Source of the DNA: Dacryopinax spathularia
Lineage: Eukaryota > Basidiomycota > Dacrymycetes > Dacrymycetales > Dacrymycetaceae
Direction: 5' to 3'
DNA length: 64,000 nt
Assembly: GCA_037974965.1 (NCBI GenBank)
Contig: JBBPFI010000001.1
Location: 1,426,001 to 1,490,000, forward strand
Positions 1-10,174 of this stretch are shown here, one piece after another. Position 1 is the first letter of the stretch; each line of letters starts with the position of its first letter. The translations under genes were made by a program, and so were the position numbers. Under the pieces are notes generated by a model that did not search any database, was not told the DNA's origin, and saw only the letters and a list, made by a program, of their open reading frames with translations.

Positions 1-1012
1 GGCTGCCACCAGGGATATTCTGCACAAGCGCGAGAGTCAGAAGCAGATTCAGACAGGATGGAGGCGGAGCTACCGGCTATTGCGGCGCGGAATGGCGGGT
101 TCGCCACACCACCGTATAAGATCATCTGGGATCACATAAGAACAGTTCACCACGCAAGATGCTATCTTGCCTGTGACATGACCGATCCACCGCCTGCACT
201 TCCTCCGATGATCGTGATCTTGCTGCTATCACCACCGAACGAAGACGCGTATCGTGCTACCCACTCGATGGCTGCCCGTTGGTCGAGAAGCCCAGCATTG
301 GCGACACCATTCTGCCTGATTTCGTAGCTCGACATGAAACCATATACGGAAAGACGATATTGAATAGCCACATAGATGATGTTGCCTTTGGATTGCTGGA
401 TCAGATAATCTCCAGGGCTTCCGTCACCGTTGCCTTCGGTATATCCTGACAACCATATATGTCAAGAACCCCACAAATCAAAGAGGGATCTGCCTACCTC
501 CTCCGTGAATCTGGAGAAGAATGGGCAGGGACGCGTGGGCGGGGTTCGCGGGAGCCTGAATGTTTAGCAGGAGACAGTCCTCAGAGCCAGCAGGCGGCAG
601 AGCGTAGCTCCCGTTCCCCGCCCAAAAGGGTACACCTTGGGTACATTCAGGTCTGTTAGTTGCCGTAAGGTTTCTGGTTCGGCTTAGGACAGAGATCATT
701 ACCCGACGACTCCAGCGTAGATAGCGCCTTGAGCTGAATAGTTGTTGTTTAGCTCAATGGCTTGAGGAGGCTGCCAACGCAAATTGCCAGTAGGCTGAGC
801 CAATCGAATAAGAACGTCAACTTATACGTGATCGACTAGAGTGAACTCACTGCCTGGGCATACCGAATCCCGTACCAGGAATTAACGCCAGACGATGCGT
901 TGTAGACACCTTCATACGTCGCATAGGGAAGGTTGAGGAGAGGTCCACCCCAAGCGCGAACGAGAGGCAGTCCAGCGACAACGGCCGTCAAGATGAGGTT
1001 TCCGATGCCCAT
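1..1012 (-). CDS. Secreted type-B carboxylesterase, 3' end cut off by the window edge
   Basis: Alpha/beta-hydrolase of the carboxylesterase type B (cholinesterase-like) family, probably a secreted esterase or lipase. The ATG at 1012 opens a hydrophobic signal peptide (MGIGNLILTAVVAGLPLVRA). The upstream in-frame start at 1039 is only a GTG. Exon 1 ends near 851 at a GTGAGT donor. Later exons carry the family landmarks in order: the GIRYA block, the SEDCLLLN motif (about 530-580), the oxyanion-hole HGGG (about 490), FGGDSSKITI, and the nucleophile elbow GGSAGG (about 185-205), in which a glycine takes the place of the common GESAGG glutamate. Near position 100 a YGG...PPFRAAI block follows. 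The acid and histidine of the triad lie beyond position 1. It is followed in tandem by a paralogue at 1674-3661. Substrate unknown. Confidence 0.85.
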
Positions 1013-1094
1013 AATACACAATGTCGACGAGTGCTGCACAGTTCTGGCTCAAAGCGTGCAAGCCTGCCGATTGCGAGGCTGCCATGGCGGCCAG

Positions 1095-1101
1095 TTATAT
1101 A
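1095..1101 (-). promoter_or_regulatory. TATA-box-like element before the first carboxylesterase
   Basis: TATATAA reads on the minus strand 83 nt before the ATG at 1012, a plausible core-promoter position. Assigned by motif and distance only. Confidence 0.4.
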
Positions 1102-1673
1102 CCACTGGTCGAGGAAGATTCCAAGAGCCCGGGAAGACAGTTCAGACGGTCGGATATTCCAGCCGATAACCGCACATCCGAGAGGAAGTGACAAGCTCGC
1201 GTTCAGGGAAGAATGTGCTTAGCATGACAATCGTTGTAGAACCCATGATAGCACTAGCATCGGCACGACAAGGAAGGGACGGGAAGGGACAGTCGTCCTC
1301 CGCGTTCGCATTGAAACTGATTCCACGGATGCATCTAACGCGGAATGATGAGCTTCCTTGCTTCTCAAAGTTGACGGGCTTCCTCGACAGGGAGTGCTAG
1401 GCACCTCTGTCATTCTGGCTGTTGGTTCGCCCTGCAGGTCACGGGCACATCCATCCCGCTTTCTTCACTCCGAGTTGTGCCGCAAGTTTGAATGGAGAAG
1501 ATCACGAGGGGACCGGAGCCCCACCAAGGCTTCAAGGAGGTCGAGGCAAGGTCCTCAACGTAACCTTTGCCGGCTCGGCATACATGAGCGGCATATCCGC
1601 TCACTTCATTGTTAGATGTATTCATCGGGCGAGTTCGGGTGACAATGTTTGTCATTGTTGAGGAATATGACAA
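1102..1673. other. Spacer between the two carboxylesterase genes
   Basis: About 570 nt from the TATA-like box of the upstream esterase to the stop codon of its paralogue. It should hold the rest of that promoter and the 3' UTR of the second gene. Short open frames here have no recognisable protein character. I see no RNA gene or repeat. Confidence 0.5.
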
Positions 1674-3661
1674 TCAATTGAATACAGACAAACTTTGTCC
1701 ATGCCAGAAATCGCACTTCGGCGAGGCATCAAAATCCTCCACCACTCCGATCTCCGTATAGTTTACGTCCATGACATTGAAGTCGAAGTTGCCACTCATG
1801 TAAGCAGGCCAGTACGGCTTGCTCACATTTGACCATGATTGGACATTCGGGTCAAGATGGGTGGTGAACGAAAGCCACCAGTCTTTCATTGCGTTTCCAA
1901 GAGTGATGTTCGCGCCGGGTCCCGGTACGTTGTCTCCGGGAATAGTGGCAGACCCTAAACGAGCAAGGTTAGTTCCTCTGAATACACAGTCGTATCTGAT
2001 CAACTGACATAGGTATGGCGTCGTTGCACCGTGAAGCTCTGTTCCGGCGTCGAATATCATCTTGTAAACAGGAAGCCCGGCATCCGACAATGCAGTCGCC
2101 ATGTAGTAGGTTGCTGATGATCTTCAGTCAAGGTCTCATACACAGCTTCGGAACAGTGCTTACGACAATCAATGATGAAATCGCCAAAGATGGTCTGACG
2201 CTGGAAGAACGTCGAGTTGTAGTCACTGGCTGGATACAGCTGCCAGAGACGCTTGAATAGGCTCGGCTTGGCCGCTGGCCAGAGAGTCTGCAGATCGGCT
2301 TCCTCCTCTTCAAAGGTGGTCTGACTAGAATTGCTGAAAATCACCCCTTCCTAGATTCGTATAAGACGGCGCAAACTATGGAATCTGAGGTTGCTCACAT
2401 ATCCATCGCGATCTACCAGCAAAGGCACTCTCGCAAATGCGCCGGACTTGAAAGCCTCCTGTGGGAGCATAGGGAGCGGCCCGCCGACACTTGGACCGTA
2501 GTAGTAATCGCCGTAGCCATAGTCGCCCGCCAGATAGGCAACGGCATATGTACGTTGAGCCGCATTGGCCAGAGTTTGTTGATCGACGCTGCGGAGGCAA
2601 GCGATATCGCTGCAGTTGGTTTCCGTCAACAGTCTGCGATATTGGCGCTCAAGGCTGGAGTAATTATGCCTAGGCTGCCACCACGGTCGCTCTGTAACGA
2701 TGAGCTAGAGAAAACGTATGACTGCCAGCACTTACGGGCAATAACAGCTCGGAATGGCGGATTCTTATCTCCGCCGTATCTGCACAGGCGTCAGCGCGAC
2801 ACAAGAATCAGAGCATCTCACCCGTACAGGATGAGCTGGTCGGTCATGGAACCGCCTCCGGCGCTGCCACCAGCTATGGTGATCTTCGCAGGGTCACCTC
2901 CCATAGCACGGGCGTTGCGTTGCACCCATTGCATTCCAGCCCTTTGATCGAGTCTATGGCAGGCTGTCAGCATCTCAAAGGGCCTTTTGGCAGAACGACC
3001 TACGAGCCCACGTTAGGAGACCCGTTTTCCCGAACCTCAGCACTTGAGAGATACCCGAAGGCTCCCAGTCGATATTGAATGGAGACGTAAACGAGGGAAC
3101 CTTTCGCAGCATACATGATAGCATCGCCGGGTTCGGACATTGAAGACCCCTCCGTATAGCCTGATTCAACAACGTCAACAACCGGACGACGTAAGATATT
3201 TAAACTTTACCGCCGCCGTGAACTTGAATCATGATGGGAAGGGATGATGAGACGGGATTGATTGGCATGTAGACATCGGCCCGGAGACAATCCTCTTGCC
3301 CAGTAGGATTCCCGGGCGTAGAGTTGCTCCAATACGGAATGCCTTGGATACAAGTCGGTCCGACGGTGGTAGCGTTGATCACTCCCAGGCTGGACAGATT
3401 GTTGTTTGCCTCGATGGGCAAAGGGGCTTGCCATCGCAAAGACCCCACCGGCGCTTGGGAGTGTTGGACGCCATAATACACGCAGATGCTGTACCATAGT
3501 AGCATTCAGCACGCATGCACGATATTCGTAAGTTACACGTACCCAGTAGTGGTGTTCTCGTGCCCGGAATACTTCGCGTAACCCAGGTCCAGTATGCAAG
3601 CGCCAGACACGGAGGAAACGATGAAAGCACCAAGGAAAAGCAGGGCATGCGAGAAACGCAT
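1674..3661 (-). CDS. Secreted type-B carboxylesterase (tandem paralogue)
   Basis: Full-length carboxylesterase/lipase of the type-B family, interrupted by several short introns. The ATG at 3661 starts a signal peptide (MRFSHALLFLGAFIVSSVSG); an in-frame upstream start at 3715 would put basic residues before it and is less likely. Exon 1 ends near 3544 at GTACGT. Visible blocks: YYGVQHSQAPVGSLRW, the GQEDCLRADVY motif (SEDCL-like), the HGGG oxyanion hole, the nucleophile elbow AGGSAGGGSM (about 2865-2890), RYGG..PPFRAVIA near 2760, and a C-terminal half (1674-2630) with the TELHGATTPY segment expected around the catalytic histidine. The last exon contains many N-x-S/T sites, fitting secretion. 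The same gene order and elbow as the neighbour at 1-1012 indicate tandem duplication. Substrate not predictable. Confidence 0.87.
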
Positions 3662-4589
3662 GATGGGCCTTCGGATTCGTTGTGCAGACCCCCGTGAGGT
3701 GACCGCAACAAGCAAAGAATTATTATACGGGGCTCAGTGTTGAGCAGATCTGACCACATCGGAAAATGGGACGTTTTGTGCCGGAGTGCTGCTCCATTCG
3801 GAAATGCTTTGCCAGGTCAGCAGACGTCGACCCGGGTGAAGACAGGCGTCTCAGTAGAGCCGACAGAATGGCTGGGGTAACTTTCCGCCAGCAGCCCGCA
3901 TGAAGATACGTCAAGAAGCAACAGACAATGAGGTTGGTGTGGAGGGCTGTGAGTGGCTTCCATTGCAGTCGTCCGAGTACATGAAAAGGTTCGCACAGCT
4001 GCCGCAGTCCAACGCGAACTTCCCCGAGGAATTTTGTCGAGCTTAACCATGTCAAGGAATGCCGCAGTCATGTGTCAGAGAAAGTATGGTGACAGCCTAA
4101 TATGGGTATGAACCTGCCACTTCAGTCAACGTCAACCCAAACAGCGTAAGTTAAGATATCACCATCCTTGTTCGGGCGCTGGCCAGTGGTGATGGGCGGG
4201 CCACTTCGGGCGCTAAGACGGTCACTAATAGCAGCCGGTATTTGTTTCCGAGCAGACCGCCAACTAAATTAATGGACACAACTCCCATCATCCACCAAGT
4301 ACTGTCACGCTGCCAAACCCATAAGTCGACCCTTCCCGTGGTTTTCCGCCGGGGATTGTTGGTGTTCAGCAACCTTCTGGCTCTGGCAGTCTTCCATTCC
4401 AGCGTTCTTTGAGAGGTTGAGCATCCGATTCTTCCCCGGTGGAGGACCGGGCCGCCTCGGTTTCAGGGACCGACCTTGTGATTGTTTTTCCAGGTCGCCC
4501 CACTGGGGATGATGATATGACATCGTACTGGCTGCGATGCGTTAGACAAGCTCATCTCTACAAGTTGTTATGTCAAGGTAGTACCGACA
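3662..4589. other. Intergenic region between esterase and DUF421 pair
   Basis: About 930 nt between two divergently transcribed genes, so it must hold both promoters. A TATAATAA-like stretch lies near 3720-3727 on the minus strand, about 60 nt before the esterase ATG. Short open frames on the minus strand (3723-4071, 4305-4523) have no family resemblance. No tRNA or repeat was seen. Confidence 0.5.
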
Positions 4590-5221
4590 ATGCCGTTACT
4601 CGATGCGAGTGACTTTTGGAACCCGTCGGATCACCAGCTACACCCGATCGCGGTCGGAGGATGCATCATTCTTACTACGCTGATATACCTCCGGCTGTCT
4701 TCGAACCGAACAATGGCCCCTTCATCCGTAAGTCAAGTCGAGACGGTCGCCCCATCTGTTGGCTCACGGTCGGTCCATCTCAGATCTATGACTGGGTCCT
4801 TACGGTCACCTATGGGTCGACACTCTCGCGCATAATCACCCAACCGGATGTCAGCTACTTTCGAGGACTCTTATCCATCTTCATCATTTCGGTCTTCGAA
4901 CACATACCGTCCTTGATCGAGGTCTGGATTCCTGCCGCAGTCAAGATTTTTCGCTCTAGACCCCTATGCCTCGTCTTTCGCGGCGTGCTTTTGGAAGAAG
5001 AAGCGCGGAGGAACCGGGTGGCCAAGCACGACATACTGAAGGCCTTGCGTTCTAGAGGACTTGTCAGCTTCGAAGAATGCGAGGTTGTCATTCTCGAGGA
5101 GACCGGGACATTTAGTGTTATCCCGAGGTTTAATAAGGAAATCGACGAGATCCCGGAAGCGCTGTCGAATGTGGATGGGTACGTTTCGAGGTGGAAACAG
5201 TTGAGACAGGCTCCTTGTTAG
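4590..5221 (+). CDS. DUF421/YetF-like small membrane protein, copy A
   Basis: Predicted integral membrane protein of about 191 residues whose C-terminal half matches the DUF421 (YetF/YcaP) family best known from bacteria. Exons are 4590-4727 and 4784-5221; the 56-nt phase-0 intron (GTAAGT...CAG) restores the family's conserved YDWVLTVTYGS membrane block. Three hydrophobic segments are visible: about residues 16-35, 48-65 and 73-95. The soluble domain follows, with LCLVFRGVLLEEEARRN, LKALRSRGL and VVILEETGTFSVI. In the family this is the 'Li..G....nl.....el...LR..gi....V..a.lE..G.isVi' pattern. Biochemical function is not established for fungal members. It lies head to tail with copy B (5484-6121). 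Without the splice the frame appears broken, so it could be missed by single-exon gene callers. Confidence 0.72.
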
Positions 5222-5483
5222 TGCTGCATTTTGGGCGGATTGTGTGGAATCTTTCTTTCTCGTCTAGGTAGTTCTGGCATTTCTCTTGTCTTGGTGCACT
5301 TTCAGGTGACATTTGGGTCAACCCAATGCTTAGATGCGTTGTAACCGTACCGACTACCCCAATCTCACATGCGATCTAATATTAGTTACCCAACTGGTTC
5401 GTCGGGACTAGATGACGTCGAAATGGTAGAAACGAGTTGAGCAACTTCACGACGTGTAATTTTAAGATACATTGGCAACGACC

Positions 5484-6121
5484 ATGCCATTACTTGATGT
5501 GACCGACTTTTGGAACCCATCGGATCACCAACTACATCCAATCGTGGTCGGCGGATGCATCATGCTTACCACCTTGATATACCTTCGAATCTCTTCCAAC
5601 CGAACAATGGCAGCACCTTCATCGGTCAGCTCAAAGGAAGCCTTCCTCCCTTTATTTGACATTGCTAAGTCCTGCGCGATTAGATCTACGACTGGATCCT
5701 CGCGGTCACATATGGCTCCACCCTTTCGCGCTTCATTACCCAGCCCGATCTCAGCTACTTTCGAGGACTCCTGTCAATCATCATCATATCGCTGTTTGAA
5801 GCCATTCCGTCTCTGATCGAAGTCTGGATCCCGGCCGCAAACAAAATCTTTCGGTCTAGGCCACTTTGCCTCGTCTTTCGAGGTGTAGTGCTCGAAGATG
5901 AAGCCCAGAGGAATAGGGTGTCGAAGCCTGACATGTTGAAGGCTTTGCGCTCCAAAGGCCTGACCAGCTTCGAAGAGTGCGAAGCTCTCGTCCTGGAAGA
6001 AACCGGCAGGTTCAGTGTTATACGAAGATTTGTGAAGGAGGTCGACAATATACCAGAGGCGTTGTCTAATGTGGACGGATATATGCGCAGATGGAAGGAG
6101 TTGCGACAGGTTCCCTGCTAA
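5484..6121 (+). CDS. DUF421/YetF-like small membrane protein, copy B
   Basis: Tandem paralogue of copy A, about 192 residues. Exons are 5484-5624 and 5684-6121, with a 59-nt intron (GTCAGC...TAG) at the identical protein position; the second exon has exactly the same length (438 nt) as in copy A. By-eye alignment of exon 2 gives about 28 differences in 145 residues (roughly 80% identical), while intron sequences have diverged. The start chosen is the ATG matching copy A (MPLLDVTDFWNP); the frame continues upstream only through a TTG. Hydrophobic segments and the LCLVFRGVVLEDEAQRN...LKALRSKGL...LEETGRFSVI block are retained, so both copies look functional. Role unknown; membrane location is inferred. 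It is convergent with UBA1 across about 155 nt. Confidence 0.72.
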
Positions 6122-6276
6122 CCTAGTCTGGTCATTGGGAATGTAGAATTTCGCAACGGAGAAGCATTCACAGCCGACAGAGGACAATTCGGCGACGGGA
6201 AATAGAGAGACATTCATAGTGATGATTACAAAACTCTCCCACTCGAGCATATAGCGGCCGTCCTGCCTCGCTGTCT

Positions 6277-9200
6277 CTAGTCTAGGTAAACAACAACGAA
6301 GGGAATCTGGGCATATGTCAGCACATCACAGGAAGAGAAAGATCTGAAACGTGCGCACCTCGACATCTTCTCCCTCTTCATCATTCACCATCATCTCCAC
6401 GAGCAAACTCTTCGTGTGTGGTGGCAGTGGCTTCTTGCTTACATTCTCCACAAGCTGACTCATCTTCATGCCCAAGCGTTCCTCGCTCTTCTTCTTGGGC
6501 GTAAATGGTGACCAGAGCATGGATACGCCCGACGAGACCATGCTGACTTCCAGCTTCTCCTTGTTCTGGAAATAATCCACGATCTCCTGCAACGTCGGGT
6601 CGTGATGGAACTCGAATCGGTCCCACAAGGTCCATTCCTTCCCGTTGTACTTGTTCCGCGCAGCCTTGATGGGTTCTGAGAAGCCGAAGAACGGCAGTGC
6701 CAAGTTGACGAAGCCATTCTTGTATGCCTCCAGCCTCTTCTTGCCATCGATGAGCTTGTAAAGCTCAAGGCAGACCAAGCCGGAAACGACTGCGGTGGTC
6801 GTGGCGATCGCTGGAATGATCTTGCCAGCAATCTGCTTGGTCTTATGCCTGTCGGCCGGGTTGATTCCGTAGTTCGTGGCGCGAAGGTTCGATGCTGCCG
6901 TGATGAAGTCGATGTGGAAGTTGGTGTCGTCATCCTTTTCGAACTCTGCTGGCTGAAGCCGGTACCCAACCAGGCTGGACGGAGGTGGTAATGATGCAAG
7001 CATCTCGGTCAGATCCTCGCCGGCTAAACAGCGCTTAGTACCTACCACTTCGCTGCAATGCATGTACTCACCGTCTGGGTTCTCCGGCGGAGCGTCAGAG
7101 TCGTTGATTTGGACCTTGATGCCAGACTTTGGCTCGAACTTGGGCACCTCCATCTTCTCTAGGACTCTCTTGAACAGGTCTGGGTCGGTTGATCCATGGA
7201 GGCCGTAGTTGGCGGCATGCAAGTTGGCGGCAGTGATCACATACTCCATGTGCAGTGGCTGGGAACAAATCAATATCGGGCAGCTGTTGCGTTTAGAAGG
7301 TTGCTTACGTCATTAGGGTTGAAAGTGAGCGGATCAGGTGCGCGCTTGGGGCCAGACCAGAAAGGTGTACCGTTGGAGGTCACGGCGTCCTTAGGCAAAC
7401 TATAGAGCAGCTGCTGAATGCTGTTGTTGTAGTTCTCCTCGAACTGCAACCTTGCCCATTGGATGCACTCCTCGAATGTAAGGGGCTTGTAACGAACGAG
7501 ATAGTCGCGAATCTGCTGGATTGTCTCGGTTTGCTGACCGGAATACTTAAGCGAGGTCTCCTTGAAGCTTGGGTCGGTCAAATACTGGTTGACGCTCTGG
7601 ATCGGCTTGACGAAGAGGTTGTCGAAATGCTGGCGAGCCCACTCAATGGTGTGCTCGATGGCGTTGGGGAAGCTCTTGACCGTGCACATGGGAGTGGACT
7701 TCTCAGGCGGATCTTGTGAAGAGGAGTAGGATTCGGTAAGATGGGGCACAACGACTTGAGTGTTGCCCATTGTACCCAGCGTGCCGGACTCCAGGAGCGG
7801 CTTCTGGAAGAAGACACAACGGCGGTCCATGTACATACGTGCCTTGACATTGTCAAGTGCGTTCGTCACGCCGTCCAAGTTGGCGAAGAAGGTATCATCG
7901 TAAATGTCTATGGCAAGTCAGAACCGACTGGTCCCGAAGACTGTTGCACTCACTTTCGGTCTCGGTGCCCACTGCGTCCTGATGGCTGACGATCTTCCCC
8001 TTAAGGTCAGGGTTCATCTCGATGACGGCGGCGGCGGCAACCTCCGACTTGAAGTTGCCGAGGTCCTTCGGGCGGAAAAGGAACTGCCTGTTGAGGTTGC
8101 TCTTCTCAATCGTATCCAGGTCGGTCACGTGAATGATGCCCTTAGGACCGGTGGCGAGGCCCATCATGGCCCAGTTCTTGAGCATCTCGCAGCCAATTGC
8201 TCCAGCTCCAACTAGGAACTCCCTGAAGTTGGCGATCTTCTCCTGGAAGGTACGGCCAAAGACGGCGATCTGCCCATCGTACCGCGAACCGATGGGTGCG
8301 CATTCGCTCTCGGTCGGTAGCTGATCCGGCAGCGACTCCAGTGAGTCGAAGTACAGGTGCTGAACGGTCGGATGGAACTTGGCGCTGACAGCCTTCAGGA
8401 TCTCCTGCGCAACATACCCGCCAATAACAGCGACCATCGGGGAGAGATCACCAGTCGCCTCAAAAGAGAGCTCCTGAAGTATCTTCTCATCCAGGTCGCC
8501 CTCCAGCCCGCTCGATTGCTGAATCTCCTTCGATAATGCAATGATTTCGGCAGCATCCGTTGCGTTTCTAGGCTTGGGCAGGTACCCATGCTTGTCTCGG
8601 AATGCTGACAGAGCCTGGAACCCGATGTGAAGGGTTGTTGGGCGGTCGAACTTGGCGAAGTCAGTGATGAGGAATTCAGGAGCTTTCAGGGATTCCCGCA
8701 GCGGTTTCTGACAACATGTGAGCTTAGCGTATCTTTGTGCGAAGTCTGACCACTCACAAAGTCGATGATCTTTGGCATCTTCACTTGGGTGAAGATACCG
8801 CCTGAAACGTAATCGTGGAAACCAGTGGTATCGCCGATGGTGAATGTGTAGGGCCCTATTTCTATTCAGCCAATGCTGCTTGGCATGACAACGGTAGACG
8901 CACCTTTGACGGATACCTTTCTCGGCTCACATCCGTTCAGCTCCGTCATGCCCTTCACCTCAGAGAAGGTCACGAAATCCCCATCTTCCAGCCCATGTCT
9001 GGTCTCATCCAAGCATGTCACGACAGCATCTTTGTCCTTTTCAATCTCCACGACCATCCCGCTCAAGGGCTGCGCGCCTGTCGGGTCGATGCAGGTGAAG
9101 CGAGGGCCGAAGTCACAGAAGACAGTGCCGAAAAGACCTCGCACATCAGCGGAGATGAAATGAACGCCGTGTTCATGTGTCCAGTCGTTGATCTCAAGCT

Positions 9201-9849
9201 GCTTGGCGAGGGAGACGTCTGTCAGAACAACCACCTGCATTGCGGCGTTAGTAATAGCCACTTCTGTTACAAAATCTGACGTGCTTGGAAACCGCTGATA
9301 ACCTCCGGCGTGAGCGTTTGACCAGCCTCTCCACCCAGATCCTTCACAGGGACGTAAGCGTTCAGCTCCGCTAACCGTGGGGCTGTCACGGCCGCTCGTG
9401 GTTTGCCGATGTCTGCCTCTCGAAGGAAGAACTATATTTCACATCAATATCGCCTCATGATGCCTCCATTAGATATGTACCTGGGTTCCCAAATCTTGCA
9501 CAGTGACAGGCTCGGGGTCGTAGATGGTTACGGACTTCACTCCCGCGAGGACCGTATTCTTGGCTATTTGACGTCTTAGTAAGCGCCCGCATCAGCTGCG
9601 AAGAGGCCGACGAACCGATCTCCACGCCCAAGCCTTTGACACCAACGATGAGCACGTTGGAGGCCGCCATGCGCTTCATGGCTACTCGAGAGTCAGGAAA
9701 GAAGAGGTTGGAGGGCATCGATCGCACCTTCATGGCCCAGGACATAGCTATATGCGGGTCAATCATTGACTTCATCCAGGCCAAGACGCGACGACTCACA
9801 GCTGCCGCGAATACAACCCCTCGTCGATCTTCTGCTCGTCGATATCCAT
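6277..9849 (-). CDS. UBA1: Ubiquitin-activating enzyme E1
   Basis: Activates ubiquitin with ATP and passes it as a thioester to E2 enzymes, in cytosol and nucleus; about 1,000 residues expected. The ATG at 9849 gives [17 protein letters not shown], the standard E1 N-terminus, then LYVLGHE and the first nucleotide-fold repeat [15 protein letters not shown]. The central first catalytic half-domain is at about 8870-9260. The second adenylation fold has [17 protein letters not shown], the [17 protein letters not shown] block and the [14 protein letters not shown] loop. The catalytic cysteine sits in [11 protein letters not shown] (codon 7684-7686). The ubiquitin-fold domain closes the protein. 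At the 3' end a GTGCGC...CAG intron joins EGEDVE to IPFVVVYLD and a TAG at 6277-6279, matching the usual E1 tail better than read-through. Many introns of about 50-70 nt. It is divergent from the Far11 gene across 325 nt. Confidence 0.96.
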
Positions 9850-10174
9850 GATTTTGAAGTTCAAGCGTTACTGGTGTGTGAATAGAGCAAAAGTGAAAAG
9901 AAAGAGACAGGAGATGCGGTGTTCAGTGCTTATATGCTCGAAAGTCGGTTCAGGAGTACGGTGCGGGAATCCCAAGGTCAGCCAACTTGGCCTCGAAGTC
10001 AGTTGTGAACGCGGAGGCATTCATGACGCGTGCACGGAGTCAAATCTCGGGGTTGCTTCTCGGCCGCGCGGTTCATCGGGACCCTTTCACAGGGCATTAG
10101 GCACGACATAGGCACGACCTGAAAGGGGCGTGACCTTACAGGACTCTCTCCAGTTTGGCTTGCAGACTATTAGG
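9850..10174. promoter_or_regulatory. Shared divergent promoter region of UBA1 and the Far11/STRIP gene
   Basis: The 325 nt separate two start codons pointing away from each other, so both promoters and 5' UTRs must lie here. I found no convincing TATA box or named operator. Confidence 0.5.

Noticed and set aside
1012-1039. Longer N-terminus for the first carboxylesterase starting at 1039
   Set aside because: The upstream codon is GTG; the ATG at 1012 starts directly at the signal peptide.
4728-4783. Apparent frame break in DUF421 copy A
   Set aside because: Explained by a 56-nt phase-0 intron matched at the same position in copy B.
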